From Rhodospirillales bacterium (lineage in GTDB: Bacteria > Pseudomonadota > Alphaproteobacteria > Micavibrionales > UBA1664), in assembly GCA_023898805.1 (NCBI GenBank), contig CP060260.1, positions 558,001 through 622,000 of the forward strand: DNA of 64,000 nucleotides, in the 5' to 3' direction. A program made the position numbers and the translations under genes. This document shows, piece by piece, positions 1-7,380 of the stretch; the first letter of the stretch is position 1, and each line of letters opens with the position of its first letter. The notes below the pieces were generated by a model. The model saw only the letters and a list, made by a program, of their open reading frames with translations, ran no database searches and had not been told where the DNA came from.

Positions 1-77
1 TGTTCGCCGCGCCTAAAACCGATTACACAAGGGCGCTGATGGAAGCGGCCTTTGAAATCCGGGCCCAGGCTGCGTAA
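1..77 (+). CDS. C-terminal end of a peptide ABC transporter ATP-binding protein (partial)
   Basis: Only the last 24 codons are inside the window; the reading frame begins at base 3 and stops with TAA at 75-77. The end reads TDYTRALMEAAFEIRA, which resembles the C-terminus of OppD/OppF/YejF-type oligopeptide or microcin-C transporter ATPases, where a PYTRALMAAAF-like tail follows the nucleotide-binding domain. No catalytic motif is visible, so substrate and exact family are inferred from the tail alone. The stop codon lies in the first unit of a 13-bp tandem repeat. Confidence 0.6.
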   Translation, partial: FAAPKTDYTRALMEAAFEIRAQAA

Positions 78-107
78 AAAGGCTGCGTAAAAAGGCCGCG
101 TAAAAAG
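69..107 (+). repeat. 13-bp tandem repeat, three copies, over a stop codon
   Basis: The unit GCTGCGTAAAAAG occurs at 69-81 and 82-94, and again with one change at 95-107. Each unit carries TAA. Because 13 is not a multiple of three, the TAAs at 75, 88 and 101 fall in three different frames. The first is the stop codon of the upstream transporter gene. Confidence 0.9.
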
Positions 108-196
108 CTTGCCATACCCGCAAAATCCGGGCATAAACGCCCAAATTCACTTTTGCACCGGCACACCCCCGGTTTGTTTTGAGGGGAGGGATTTTT

Positions 197-394
197 TTGG
201 TTCAGGTATCAGTTCGTGACAACAACGTCGAACAGGCGTTGCGCGCACTCAAGAAAAAGCTGCAACGCGAAGGCGTTTTCCGCGAGATGAAGCTCCGTAA
301 ACATTACGAGAAGCCGTCGGAAAAGAAAAAACGCGAAGCGTCCGAAGCCGTCCGCCGCTGGCGCAAGATGGAACGCAAGCGCAAGGATCGCTAA
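197..394 (+). CDS. rpsU: 30S ribosomal protein S21
   Basis: Small basic protein of 65 residues, a component of the 30S subunit involved in initiation. The start VQVSVRDNNVEQALRALKKK and the basic C-terminus (RRWRKMERKRKDR) are typical of alphaproteobacterial S21. I chose the TTG at 197 because a strong Shine-Dalgarno sequence (GAGGGGAGGG, 181-190) lies just upstream and because homologues begin with M-V-Q-V; the TTG at 179 would overlap that site. The gene is followed at once by an intrinsic terminator, so it looks like a single-gene transcription unit. Confidence 0.96.
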   Translation: MVQVSVRDNNVEQALRALKKKLQREGVFREMKLRKHYEKPSEKKKREASEAVRRWRKMERKRKDR

Positions 395-402
395 AAAACA
401 AA

Positions 403-428
403 AAACCGCCCTTTCGGGCGGTTTTTTT
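403..428 (+). terminator. Intrinsic terminator of rpsU
   Basis: Perfect CCGCCC/GGGCGG stem with a TTTC loop followed by seven T residues, nine bases after the rpsU stop. The A-run on its left flank could make it work on the other strand for the convergent small gene at 427-687. Confidence 0.9.
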
Positions 429-687
429 ATGGCTGCACGCGAACCCGGATGGCGGACAAAGTCTGCGCGGGCACATATTTCGGCGCGACACCGGCAAAGC
501 CGGAATCCGCGCCCCGTGCCGATGAAAAGAAAACCACGCCCAGCACAAACATGCCAACCGCCCCCGCCGCGATAACGCGCGGCGAACGAACGGCTTTGCA
601 CAAATCCCGCAAACTGACGGGTTCGTCCCTGCTATCCACACCGCAATAACGGCGCCCGTATCCCAGACCGTTCGGATCGTAAGCCAT
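427..687 (-). CDS. Small single-pass membrane protein of unknown function
   Basis: Predicted 86-residue protein with no recognised family. The N-terminal half is polar (MAYDPNGLGYGRRY). A single hydrophobic segment (about residues 38-57, VIAAGAVGMFVLGVVFFSS) follows a basic patch, so the N-terminus probably stays in the cytoplasm. The C-terminal 30 residues are Ala/Val/Pro-rich and would be periplasmic. ATG at 687 is preferred over the adjacent GTG at 690 because AGG lies at a suitable distance upstream. It converges on rpsU and shares the terminator region. Support comes from the membrane segment, the ribosome site and the lack of a better frame; the function is unknown. Confidence 0.6.
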   Translation of the reverse strand: MAYDPNGLGYGRRYCGVDSRDEPVSLRDLCKAVRSPRVIAAGAVGMFVLGVVFFSSARGADSGFAGVAPKYVPAQTLSAIRVRVQP

Positions 688-830
688 CACACACCTGTTT
701 TTTTCTCTATACCGCCGGTTTGCCCGGCTTTTAATATTTACATAAATATAGCAGTGGGTGATACGATGTCAAAATTCCCGCCTGCGCCCAAACGCCGCAG
801 CCCCGCGCGATAGCGTGAGAAAAACCCGCC

Positions 831-1271
831 TCAGGCCGCCTCGGCCACCCAGGGATTGACGATGTTCAGATGCGGCGCGGCAATGGAATCGCGCGTCACA
901 AGCTGCAGATTGTGTTTGAGCGCGAAAGCCGCCTGTAATCCCGCGATCGCGCTCAGACGCGAATCCAGCCTGCCCGCGAGCGACCCCCAGAACGCCGCGA
1001 CTTCGGGCGTCAGGGTCAGGATATGGCCGCGAAACCACGATTGCATGTCGGTCAGGATCCAGCGCATCAGCGCAGTGCGCCGGTCGGGATCGTTGACCTG
1101 GTCCAGCGCCGCCATAAGCTCGCCGACGGTGATGGCGGAAACATAGAATCTATCCTGATCGACGCTTTCCATCCACGCCGTGACCTGCGGCGACGGATCG
1201 GGCCGCAGCGTTTCAAGCAGAACGGACGTATCAAGCAGATAGCCCTGTGCGTTCTGGGTTTTTCGGCTCAC
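831..1271 (-). CDS. PIN-domain ribonuclease toxin, VapC type
   Basis: 146-residue PIN-domain protein, predicted toxin of a type II toxin-antitoxin pair that cuts RNA using Mg2+. The first acidic ligand is in YLLDTSVLLE (about residues 11-20), a second acid is in the SAITVGELMAAL helix (about residue 51), and the terminal strand keeps LVTRDS, as in FitB/VapC proteins. The start overlaps the antitoxin stop by 4 bp (ATGA), so the two are translationally coupled. RNA target and activity cannot be read from sequence. Confidence 0.88.
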   Translation of the reverse strand: MSRKTQNAQGYLLDTSVLLETLRPDPSPQVTAWMESVDQDRFYVSAITVGELMAALDQVNDPDRRTALMRWILTDMQSWFRGHILTLTPEVAAFWGSLAGRLDSRLSAIAGLQAAFALKHNLQLVTRDSIAAPHLNIVNPWVAEAA

Positions 1272-1513
1272 AGCGCGAACTCCCGCGTTTTGCCTTCACG
1301 CTCCGCCGCAAGCTCCATGCCCGAAAGCGGCGAGGAGCGCATCAACGAGAGAAGCGAGGGTTTTTGCGCGCTCAGCGCCTCGTAATCGCGCACGGTCATC
1401 ACCACGATTTCCGGCTTGCCACGCAATGTCACCATATGCGGCCCCTTGGCCTTGACCCGGCGCACGAATTCGGAAAATTTGGCTTTGGTATCCTGTAGGC
1501 TCCACGAATCCAT
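1268..1513 (-). CDS. Antitoxin of the Phd/YefM family
   Basis: 81-residue protein with the Phd/YefM fold: an N-terminal DNA-binding part (SLQDTKAKFSEFVRRVKAKG), the conserved strand VTLRGKPEIVVMTVRDYEAL, then a longer, probably disordered C-terminus that would wrap the toxin. It precedes and overlaps the PIN toxin, the usual antitoxin-first order. AGGAG stands six bases upstream of the ATG and lies within a perfect inverted repeat, so autorepression by the complex is likely. Confidence 0.88.
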   Translation of the reverse strand: MDSWSLQDTKAKFSEFVRRVKAKGPHMVTLRGKPEIVVMTVRDYEALSAQKPSLLSLMRSSPLSGMELAAEREGKTREFAL

Positions 1514-1519
1514 GACGGC

Positions 1520-1543
1520 TCCTGACTATTGAACTGGTCAGGA
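1520..1543 (-). promoter_or_regulatory. Probable autoregulatory operator of the Phd/VapC operon
   Basis: Perfect inverted repeat TCCTGAC-N10-GTCAGGA immediately upstream of the antitoxin start. One arm overlaps the ribosome-binding site. Type II antitoxins of this family normally bind such palindromes to repress their own operon. The assignment rests on position and symmetry only. Confidence 0.6.
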
Positions 1544-1546
1544 CAT

Positions 1547-3334
1547 TTAGACCGGCGCGCACATCCCCGTCAACCACTCCGCCAAATCCGGCGGAACAAG
1601 CGGCGCCAGCACCGCCAGCACCCGCGCGTGATAGGCGTTCAGCCACGCCTTTTCGTCCGCGCGCATAAGGGCAAGGTCGAGCGCACGCGTATCGAAAGGC
1701 GCCAGCGTCACGGGGTCGAGGCGCAGATATCCCGGCATGTCTTCGGCGGGCACGACAAGGCAAAGATTTTCAAGCCGGATGCCGAATTTCCCTTCCAGAT
1801 ACACGCCCGGCTCCACCGACATCAAAATCCCCGGCTTCAGCGGCTCCGCCGCACGCGTGACCTTGGGCGAAAAATTGCACGGGCCTTCATGCACGTTCAG
1901 GCAATACCCCACCCCGTGCCCGGTGCCGTGCGCGTAATCCAGCCCCGCCTCCCACAGCGGCGCGCGCGCCAACGCGTCCAGTTGCCCGCCCGACGTACCT
2001 TCCGGAAACACCGCGCGCGCCAGCGCGATATGCCCGCGCATCACCAGCGTGAAGGCGGTTTTCATCTCCGGCCCCGGCGTGCCGATGGCGACGGTGCGGG
2101 TGATGTCGGTGGTGCCGTTCAAATACTGCCCGCCGGAATCGATCAAAAGCAAACCATCCCCCGTCACGGTCTTGATCTGATCGTCGGGCACCTGCCCGTG
2201 CACGAAGGCGCCGTTGGCGTTGAACCCGACGATGGGGTCGAAACTGCGCGTGAAACAGGCGGGGTCGAGCGCGCGCATCTCCAGCACCAGCGCCTCGATC
2301 TCGCGTTCGCGCAGACCGGGCCGCGTGTCGATCGCGTGAAGAAAGCGCACCACCGCCACCCCGTCGCGGATATGCGCATCGCGGATGCCCGCCTGCTCGA
2401 CCACGTTCTTGCACGCCTTGGACCATGTCACGGGGTCGGGCATATGCGCGACCTGCGCCCCCGCTCCCTCCAGCGCCGCGCGAAACCATGCGGGCGTGTT
2501 CCAATCATCGATTCCCCACGCCCGCACCCGCCCGGCCAGCGCGGCCAAACCCGCGCCAAGCGCCGCAAGCGGCTGCACGCTGACCCTGTTGCCGAACGAC
2601 GCCGCAATCGCGGGCGCGGAACAATCGACATCGGTAAACAGATGCACATGCCCGGCTTCGGCATCCACCAGCGCATAACCGTGCACCACCGGCGCGATGG
2701 GCAATGCGGGCACCCGCAAATTCAACAGCCACGAAACGGAATCGGGCCGCGTGATCGCCGCCGCCCCCCGCCCGCCCGCGCGGATCAGGCCGCATATCTC
2801 GTCGATTTTTTCATCCACCCCGCGTCCGGCATAGACGATGGCGTGCGCGATCGCGGCCTGCCGCGCCAGCCCCTTGTCGCCCCACGCCGCATCAACGGGA
2901 TTGCCCTGCGCGGGTTTAAGGGGCACGACCTTGCCCATCGCGTCGATTTCCGCCCTGGTATGCAAAAACGGATCGTAACCCAGCGCCTGCACCGGCTTCA
3001 GATGGTCGCGCGCCCATGCTTCCGGCCGCACCTTGCCCGCCTCGTCGACAATTTCGTAAAGACCGGTGTCGATCTGGCTACGCGCCGAAAGCGTGTACCG
3101 GCTGTCCACGAACACCGCCGCATGATCCATCGTCACCACAGCCGACCCCGCCGACCCGCGAAACCCGGTCAGCCAGCGTAGACGGTCCGACCCGTCGGCG
3201 GCACGGTTGCGGCTTTGAAACGCATCGGCATAAGGCACCATGAACGCGTCCAGACCCTGCGCGCGCATCGCGGCGCGCATCGCGGCAAGACGCTGCTCTG
3301 GCGTTTTCGGATCGAATTTGACATCATGCGTCAT
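1547..3334 (-). CDS. pepP: Xaa-Pro aminopeptidase (M24B family, aminopeptidase P)
   Basis: 595-residue cytosolic metallopeptidase expected to release N-terminal residues preceding proline. It has the long three-part architecture: two creatinase-like N-terminal domains, then the pita-bread catalytic domain. The dinuclear metal ligands are visible: two Asp in LLLIDSGGQYLNGTTDITRT, His in GTGHGVGYCLNVHEGP, and two Glu in MSVEPGVYLEGKFGIRLEN. The ATG at 3334 has GGTGA five bases upstream. An in-frame ATG at 3352 would leave almost no room before the divergent mipZ. Only 24 bp separate the two start codons, so the promoters overlap. Confidence 0.92.
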   Translation of the reverse strand: MTHDVKFDPKTPEQRLAAMRAAMRAQGLDAFMVPYADAFQSRNRAADGSDRLRWLTGFRGSAGSAVVTMDHAAVFVDSRYTLSARSQIDTGLYEIVDEAGKVRPEAWARDHLKPVQALGYDPFLHTRAEIDAMGKVVPLKPAQGNPVDAAWGDKGLARQAAIAHAIVYAGRGVDEKIDEICGLIRAGGRGAAAITRPDSVSWLLNLRVPALPIAPVVHGYALVDAEAGHVHLFTDVDCSAPAIAASFGNRVSVQPLAALGAGLAALAGRVRAWGIDDWNTPAWFRAALEGAGAQVAHMPDPVTWSKACKNVVEQAGIRDAHIRDGVAVVRFLHAIDTRPGLREREIEALVLEMRALDPACFTRSFDPIVGFNANGAFVHGQVPDDQIKTVTGDGLLLIDSGGQYLNGTTDITRTVAIGTPGPEMKTAFTLVMRGHIALARAVFPEGTSGGQLDALARAPLWEAGLDYAHGTGHGVGYCLNVHEGPCNFSPKVTRAAEPLKPGILMSVEPGVYLEGKFGIRLENLCLVVPAEDMPGYLRLDPVTLAPFDTRALDLALMRADEKAWLNAYHARVLAVLAPLVPPDLAEWLTGMCAPV

Positions 3335-3358
3335 CGGATTCACCGGGGGCATAGACAA

Positions 3359-4222
3359 ATGGCGGATACCGACACTGTGGGGCATATCGTCGTTTTTGGC
3401 AACGAGAAGGGCGGATGCGGCAAATCCACCGCGGCGATGCATACCGTGGTCGGGTTGCTGCGCCTTGGCTATCGCGTCGGCACCATCGATCTCGACGCGC
3501 GTCAGGGCACGTTTTCGCGCTATATCGCCAACCGCTACCGCACGCGTCTGGCCGCCGACCGCAGCCAACCCATCCCGCGCCATGTCGCCATTCCCGTTTC
3601 GCACGCCGCCACGCTGGAAGAACGCAAGGCCGAGGAAACCGGAAAATTCTTCGCCGCGCTCGAAGACCTGACCCGCGACAACGACTTCGTGGTGGTCGAC
3701 ACGCCGGGCGCGGATTCGCACCTCAACCGCCTTGCCCACCGCTTCGCCGACACGCTGGTGACGCCGGTCAACGATTCCTTCATCGACCTCGACCTGCTGG
3801 CCCAGTTCGATCCGGACAACGGAAACCTGCAAGCGCCCAGCGTCTACGCCCGCCACGTCATGGCCGTGCGCGAAGGCCGCAAGAAGGAATTGAACATGGG
3901 CTTTCGCTGGATCGTCATGCGCAATCGGATGAGCCCCCACAACCTGAAAAGCAAGCGCGACATCGGCGCGATCCTCGCCGACCTTGGCGCACGCATGGGC
4001 TTCACCTATGTCCCCGGCTTTACCGAACGCCTGATCTTCCGCGAAATGTTTTTGAAGGGCTTGACCCTGCTCGACCTGCCCGGCGGGGAAAGCGGCAAGG
4101 GGTTAAGCCCCTCGCAACTTGCTGCGCGGGCCGAAATCCGCCACCTGATCCACGCCGTGGTGCCCGAAGACATGCGCATCGCCCTGGTCCGCCGTAAAAA
4201 AGCGGCTTCCGGCACCGCCTGA
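3359..4222 (+). CDS. mipZ: Division-plane positioning ATPase MipZ (ParA/MinD superfamily)
   Basis: 287-residue ParA-like ATPase. In alphaproteobacteria MipZ forms a gradient from ParB-bound poles and inhibits FtsZ, restricting division to midcell. The deviant Walker A motif is GNEKGGCGKST (about residues 14-24; signature Lys17 and Lys22). The switch region is IDLDARQGTFSRYIANR, a MipZ hallmark instead of the ParA D-P-Q. Switch II/Walker B is FVVVDTPGAD. The length matches MipZ. It is divergent from pepP across 24 bp and followed by a hairpin terminator, so it is probably monocistronic. Confidence 0.9.
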   Translation: MADTDTVGHIVVFGNEKGGCGKSTAAMHTVVGLLRLGYRVGTIDLDARQGTFSRYIANRYRTRLAADRSQPIPRHVAIPVSHAATLEERKAEETGKFFAALEDLTRDNDFVVVDTPGADSHLNRLAHRFADTLVTPVNDSFIDLDLLAQFDPDNGNLQAPSVYARHVMAVREGRKKELNMGFRWIVMRNRMSPHNLKSKRDIGAILADLGARMGFTYVPGFTERLIFREMFLKGLTLLDLPGGESGKGLSPSQLAARAEIRHLIHAVVPEDMRIALVRRKKAASGTA

Positions 4223-4229
4223 ACCCGAA

Positions 4230-4261
4230 AAAAGCGCGGCAATTGCTTTTCCCGCGCTTTT
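4230..4261 (+). terminator. Intrinsic terminator downstream of mipZ
   Basis: Ten-base arms AAAAGCGCGG and CCGCGCTTTT around a 12-base loop, with four T residues at the end. It lies between the mipZ stop and galU. It could act as terminator or attenuator in the galU leader. Confidence 0.6.
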
Positions 4262-4278
4262 CGGCCAAAGTCGCGCCA

Positions 4279-5199
4279 ATGACAAGCAATCCTACGACCG
4301 ATCTCAAACGCCCGATCCGCAAGGCGGTTTTTCCCGTGGCCGGGCTTGGCACGCGCTTTCTGCCCGCGACCAAGGTTCTGCCAAAGGAAATGCTGCCGCT
4401 GGTCGACCGCCCGCTGATTCAGCGCGCGGTCGAGGAAGCGCGCGAGGCGGGGATCGAGGAATTCATCTTCGTATCCGGCCGCGGCAAGTCGCTGGTGACC
4501 GAACATTTTGAATACCAGCCCGAACTGATCATCGCGCTCAAGGAAAAGAACAAGACCGCGCTGCTGGAAAAAGTCCGCGCCAGCAATCTTGAATCCGGCT
4601 TTTTCTCCTCCATCCTCCAGCAAAATCCGAAAGGCCTGGGCCACGCCATCTGGTGCGCGAGCAAGATTCTGGGCGACGAACCTTTCGCCCTGCTGCTGCC
4701 CGACGTCATGGTGCTTTCGCAAGGGCGCGGCTGCACCGCGCAGATGATCGACGTTTACGCGAAGACCGGCGGCAACGTCATCGCCGCCGCCGACGTCGCG
4801 CGCGAGGACGTGGGCAAATACGGCATTCTGGACGTCGCGGACCAAAGCGCCGACACGACCCCCATCCGCGCCATGGTCGAAAAACCGAAACCGGCGGACG
4901 CGCCATCGACCCTTTCCATCGTCGGCCGCTACATCCTCCAGCCCGAGATATTCAAAATCCTTGAAACCCAGAAGGCCGGTTCGGGCGGCGAAATCCAGCT
5001 GACCGACGCGATGCAGACCCTGATGCGCACGCAGCCCTTCACCGCGATGCGCTTGAAGGATTCCTATTTCGATTGCGGCCACCACACCGGCTTTATCGAG
5101 GCGAACATCGCCTTCGCGCTCGCCGACCCCGAATTCGGGCCTGAAATGCGCCGCATCCTTGCCCGCTACTCGCATGAATCCGCCCGCGATGCCGCATAG
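4279..5199 (+). CDS. galU: UTP-glucose-1-phosphate uridylyltransferase
   Basis: 306-residue nucleotidyltransferase making UDP-glucose from UTP and glucose-1-phosphate for polysaccharide and LPS synthesis. The nucleotide-binding signature AVFPVAGLGTRFLPATKVLPKE and MLPLVDRPLIQ are near the N-terminus. VEKPKPADAPS and the sugar-site stretch GSGGEIQLTDAM follow. Start at ATG 4279, just after the mipZ terminator. Its 3' end overlaps the next gene by 11 bp, and both enzymes work in hexose-phosphate activation, so they probably form one operon. Confidence 0.95.
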   Translation: MTSNPTTDLKRPIRKAVFPVAGLGTRFLPATKVLPKEMLPLVDRPLIQRAVEEAREAGIEEFIFVSGRGKSLVTEHFEYQPELIIALKEKNKTALLEKVRASNLESGFFSSILQQNPKGLGHAIWCASKILGDEPFALLLPDVMVLSQGRGCTAQMIDVYAKTGGNVIAAADVAREDVGKYGILDVADQSADTTPIRAMVEKPKPADAPSTLSIVGRYILQPEIFKILETQKAGSGGEIQLTDAMQTLMRTQPFTAMRLKDSYFDCGHHTGFIEANIAFALADPEFGPEMRRILARYSHESARDAA

Positions 5200-6589
5200 T
5201 TTCGACCCCGGCATCCTGCGCGAATACGACGTGCGCGGCATCGTCGGCCAGTCCTTGACCGAGGCCGACGCCAAAACCCTGGGCCTGACCTTCGGCACGA
5301 CGATTACCCGCGCGGGTGGCAAAACCGTGACCTGCGGGCTGGACGGCCGTCTTTCCTCGCCCGCCTTGCACGCGGCGCTGTGTGCGGGATTGCTCGAAAC
5401 CGGCTGCCATGTCACCACGCTGCCCGTGGGCCCGACGCCGATGACCTATTTCGCCGCGCACCACCTTGGCGCCGACGCCGCGGTGATGGTGACCGGCTCG
5501 CACAACCCGCCCGAATATAACGGCTTTAAAATGGTCCTGTTCAACAAGCCGTTTTACGGCGCGGCGATTCAGGATCTGGGCCGCATGGCCGCCGCGAACG
5601 ACATCGACCGCGCGCAAGGCGGAACGCAAGACGCCGCCGACATCCGCGACGCCTATGTCGATCGCCTGTTGGCCGATTTCGTGCCGGATCGCGAACTTAA
5701 CGTCGTCTGGGACGCGGGCAACGGCGCGGCCGGTGAAATTCTCATGCGCCTTGTCGCCCGCCTGCCGGGGCGGCACACGGTACTGTATGGCGACATCGAC
5801 GGGCGCTTCCCCAACCACCACCCCGATCCCACGGTCGATGAAAACCTTGCCGACCTGCAAGCCTGCCTGAAGGCCGAGCGCGCGGATCTGGGCATCGCGC
5901 TCGACGGCGACGGCGATCGCATCGGCGCGATCGACGAACACGGTGGCGTCATTCGCTGCGACATGCTGCTGGCCCTTTACGCCGCCGAAGTGCTGAAATC
6001 CAGCCCCGGCGCGACGATCATCGGCGACGTCAAATGCTCCGGCGCGCTGTTCGCCGAAATCGACCGGCTGGGCGGCAAACCGCTGATGTGGAAGACCGGC
6101 CACTCGCTGGTCAAGGCCAAGATGGCCGAAACACATTCGCCACTGGCGGGCGAGCTTTCGGGCCATATCTTTTTTGCCGACCGTTATTACGGCTTCGACG
6201 ACGCGCTTTACTGCGCGATCCGTCTGCTCAACATCGTGGGTGCGGGGGATGCGCCCCTTTCCGGGCATTTCGCGCATCTGCCCGCGCGGCTGGGCACCCC
6301 CGAAATCCGGTTCGAGGTCGACGACGCGCGCAAATTCGACGTGGCCCGCCGCCTCAAGGACCATCTGGCCGAACTTTTCGCGGGCGAAAACTATACCCTG
6401 ACCGACATTGACGGCATCCGCCTTGACGGGCCGCGGGGCTGGCTGCTTGTCAGGCCGTCCAACACACAGCCCGCGATGGTCGCGCGGATCGAGGGCGAAA
6501 CCCCGGAAATCATGGATCTTCTGCGCGAACGGCTGGTCGCGGCGCTGGCGCGGGAACAACTTGGTTTACCCGGCACGAATAATCATTAG
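5189..6589 (+). CDS. Phosphomannomutase/phosphoglucomutase
   Basis: About 466-residue alpha-D-phosphohexomutase interconverting hexose 1- and 6-phosphates. The catalytic phosphoserine loop is VMVTGSHNPPEYNGFKM, the Mg2+ loop is ALDGDGDRIG, the sugar-specificity loop is GELSGH, and the C-terminal phosphate-binding segment is VRPSNTQP. I start at ATG 5189 (MPHSFDPGILREYDVRG), where homologues begin. The in-frame ATG at 5174 is also possible, and neither has a clear Shine-Dalgarno site, which fits coupling to galU. Supplies mannose- or glucose-1-phosphate for surface glycans. ManB/AlgC/Pgm specificity cannot be separated by sequence alone. Confidence 0.9.
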   Translation: MPHSFDPGILREYDVRGIVGQSLTEADAKTLGLTFGTTITRAGGKTVTCGLDGRLSSPALHAALCAGLLETGCHVTTLPVGPTPMTYFAAHHLGADAAVMVTGSHNPPEYNGFKMVLFNKPFYGAAIQDLGRMAAANDIDRAQGGTQDAADIRDAYVDRLLADFVPDRELNVVWDAGNGAAGEILMRLVARLPGRHTVLYGDIDGRFPNHHPDPTVDENLADLQACLKAERADLGIALDGDGDRIGAIDEHGGVIRCDMLLALYAAEVLKSSPGATIIGDVKCSGALFAEIDRLGGKPLMWKTGHSLVKAKMAETHSPLAGELSGHIFFADRYYGFDDALYCAIRLLNIVGAGDAPLSGHFAHLPARLGTPEIRFEVDDARKFDVARRLKDHLAELFAGENYTLTDIDGIRLDGPRGWLLVRPSNTQPAMVARIEGETPEIMDLLRERLVAALAREQLGLPGTNNH

Positions 6590-6630
6590 AATCGGGAACT
6601 GAACCCAACCCCGTAAAAGGGCCGCACGAT

Positions 6631-7380
6631 ATGACCAGCAACGCCGCCGAAATGCCGAAACCTGTTTCCGATGCCACGCCGGAACCGTTGGCCGGAACCA
6701 TGCCCGATCCATCGATCGGTCTGCAGGTGCGGGTGGTCGAATTGCTGTGCTCGCGCATCTGTCACGATCTGGTTTCGCCTGTGGCCGCGATCGCGAACGG
6801 GGTCGAGCTTCTGGGCGAAATGGGCGCGGACGGCTTGAACGACGCGCTTGGCCTGCTTGGCCATTCCGCGCGGCAGGCCTCGGTTCGGCTTCAGGCCTTT
6901 CGTCTGTGCTACGGCGCGGGCGGGTCGGAATCCCTCGTTTCCGGCAAGATGATCTACGAAGCCTTTTTGCACTTCATCGAATCCGACCGCGTCAAGCTGG
7001 ACTGGGATTTGATGAACGACGTCCCGGACGAAGACCTCAACCCCGGATTCTTCAAGATCCTGTTGAACGCGATGCTGTTCGCGCGCGAATGTCTGATTCG
7101 CGGCGGCACCGTCGCGGTGAAAAAGGACGGCATGACCATGCGCGTGACCGCGACCGGCGAAACCGTAACCATCCGCGAAGGCATGGCGGAAGCCCTTTCC
7201 GGCGCCTTGCCCGTTTCGCAGCTTACGCCCAAGACCGTGCATCCGTACGTCACCCACGCCTTCGCCAGGCATTTCGGTTTTCCGCTTACGCTTGAAGCCG
7301 GCGAAAATACCCTGACCCTGACATTGACCTACACCCCCGCCGACCCGGTGGCGGAAACCGAATTGCCGGACCTTGCATGA
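6631..7380 (+). CDS. chpT: Histidine phosphotransferase ChpT
   Basis: 249-residue phosphotransferase that in alphaproteobacteria passes phosphate from hybrid kinase CckA to CtrA and CpdR, controlling cell cycle and motility. The dimerisation/phosphotransfer helix is LLCSRICHDLVSPVAAIANG (about residues 38-57) with His45 as phosphoacceptor. The remainder is a degenerate HATPase-like domain without ATP-binding boxes, as in known ChpT. The first 25 residues are a Pro/Ala/Ser tail. The start codon has AAGGG upstream. The stop overlaps hisS by 4 bp. Consensus-like CtrA boxes occur elsewhere in the window, consistent with an active relay. Confidence 0.92.
   Translation: MTSNAAEMPKPVSDATPEPLAGTMPDPSIGLQVRVVELLCSRICHDLVSPVAAIANGVELLGEMGADGLNDALGLLGHSARQASVRLQAFRLCYGAGGSESLVSGKMIYEAFLHFIESDRVKLDWDLMNDVPDEDLNPGFFKILLNAMLFARECLIRGGTVAVKKDGMTMRVTATGETVTIREGMAEALSGALPVSQLTPKTVHPYVTHAFARHFGFPLTLEAGENTLTLTLTYTPADPVAETELPDLA

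Noticed and set aside
1529..3181. Long plus-strand open frame (550 codons) opposite pepP
   Set aside because: It is rich in Arg, His and Pro with no domain, as expected for the antisense of GC-rich coding DNA. The minus-strand frame has all M24 metal ligands.
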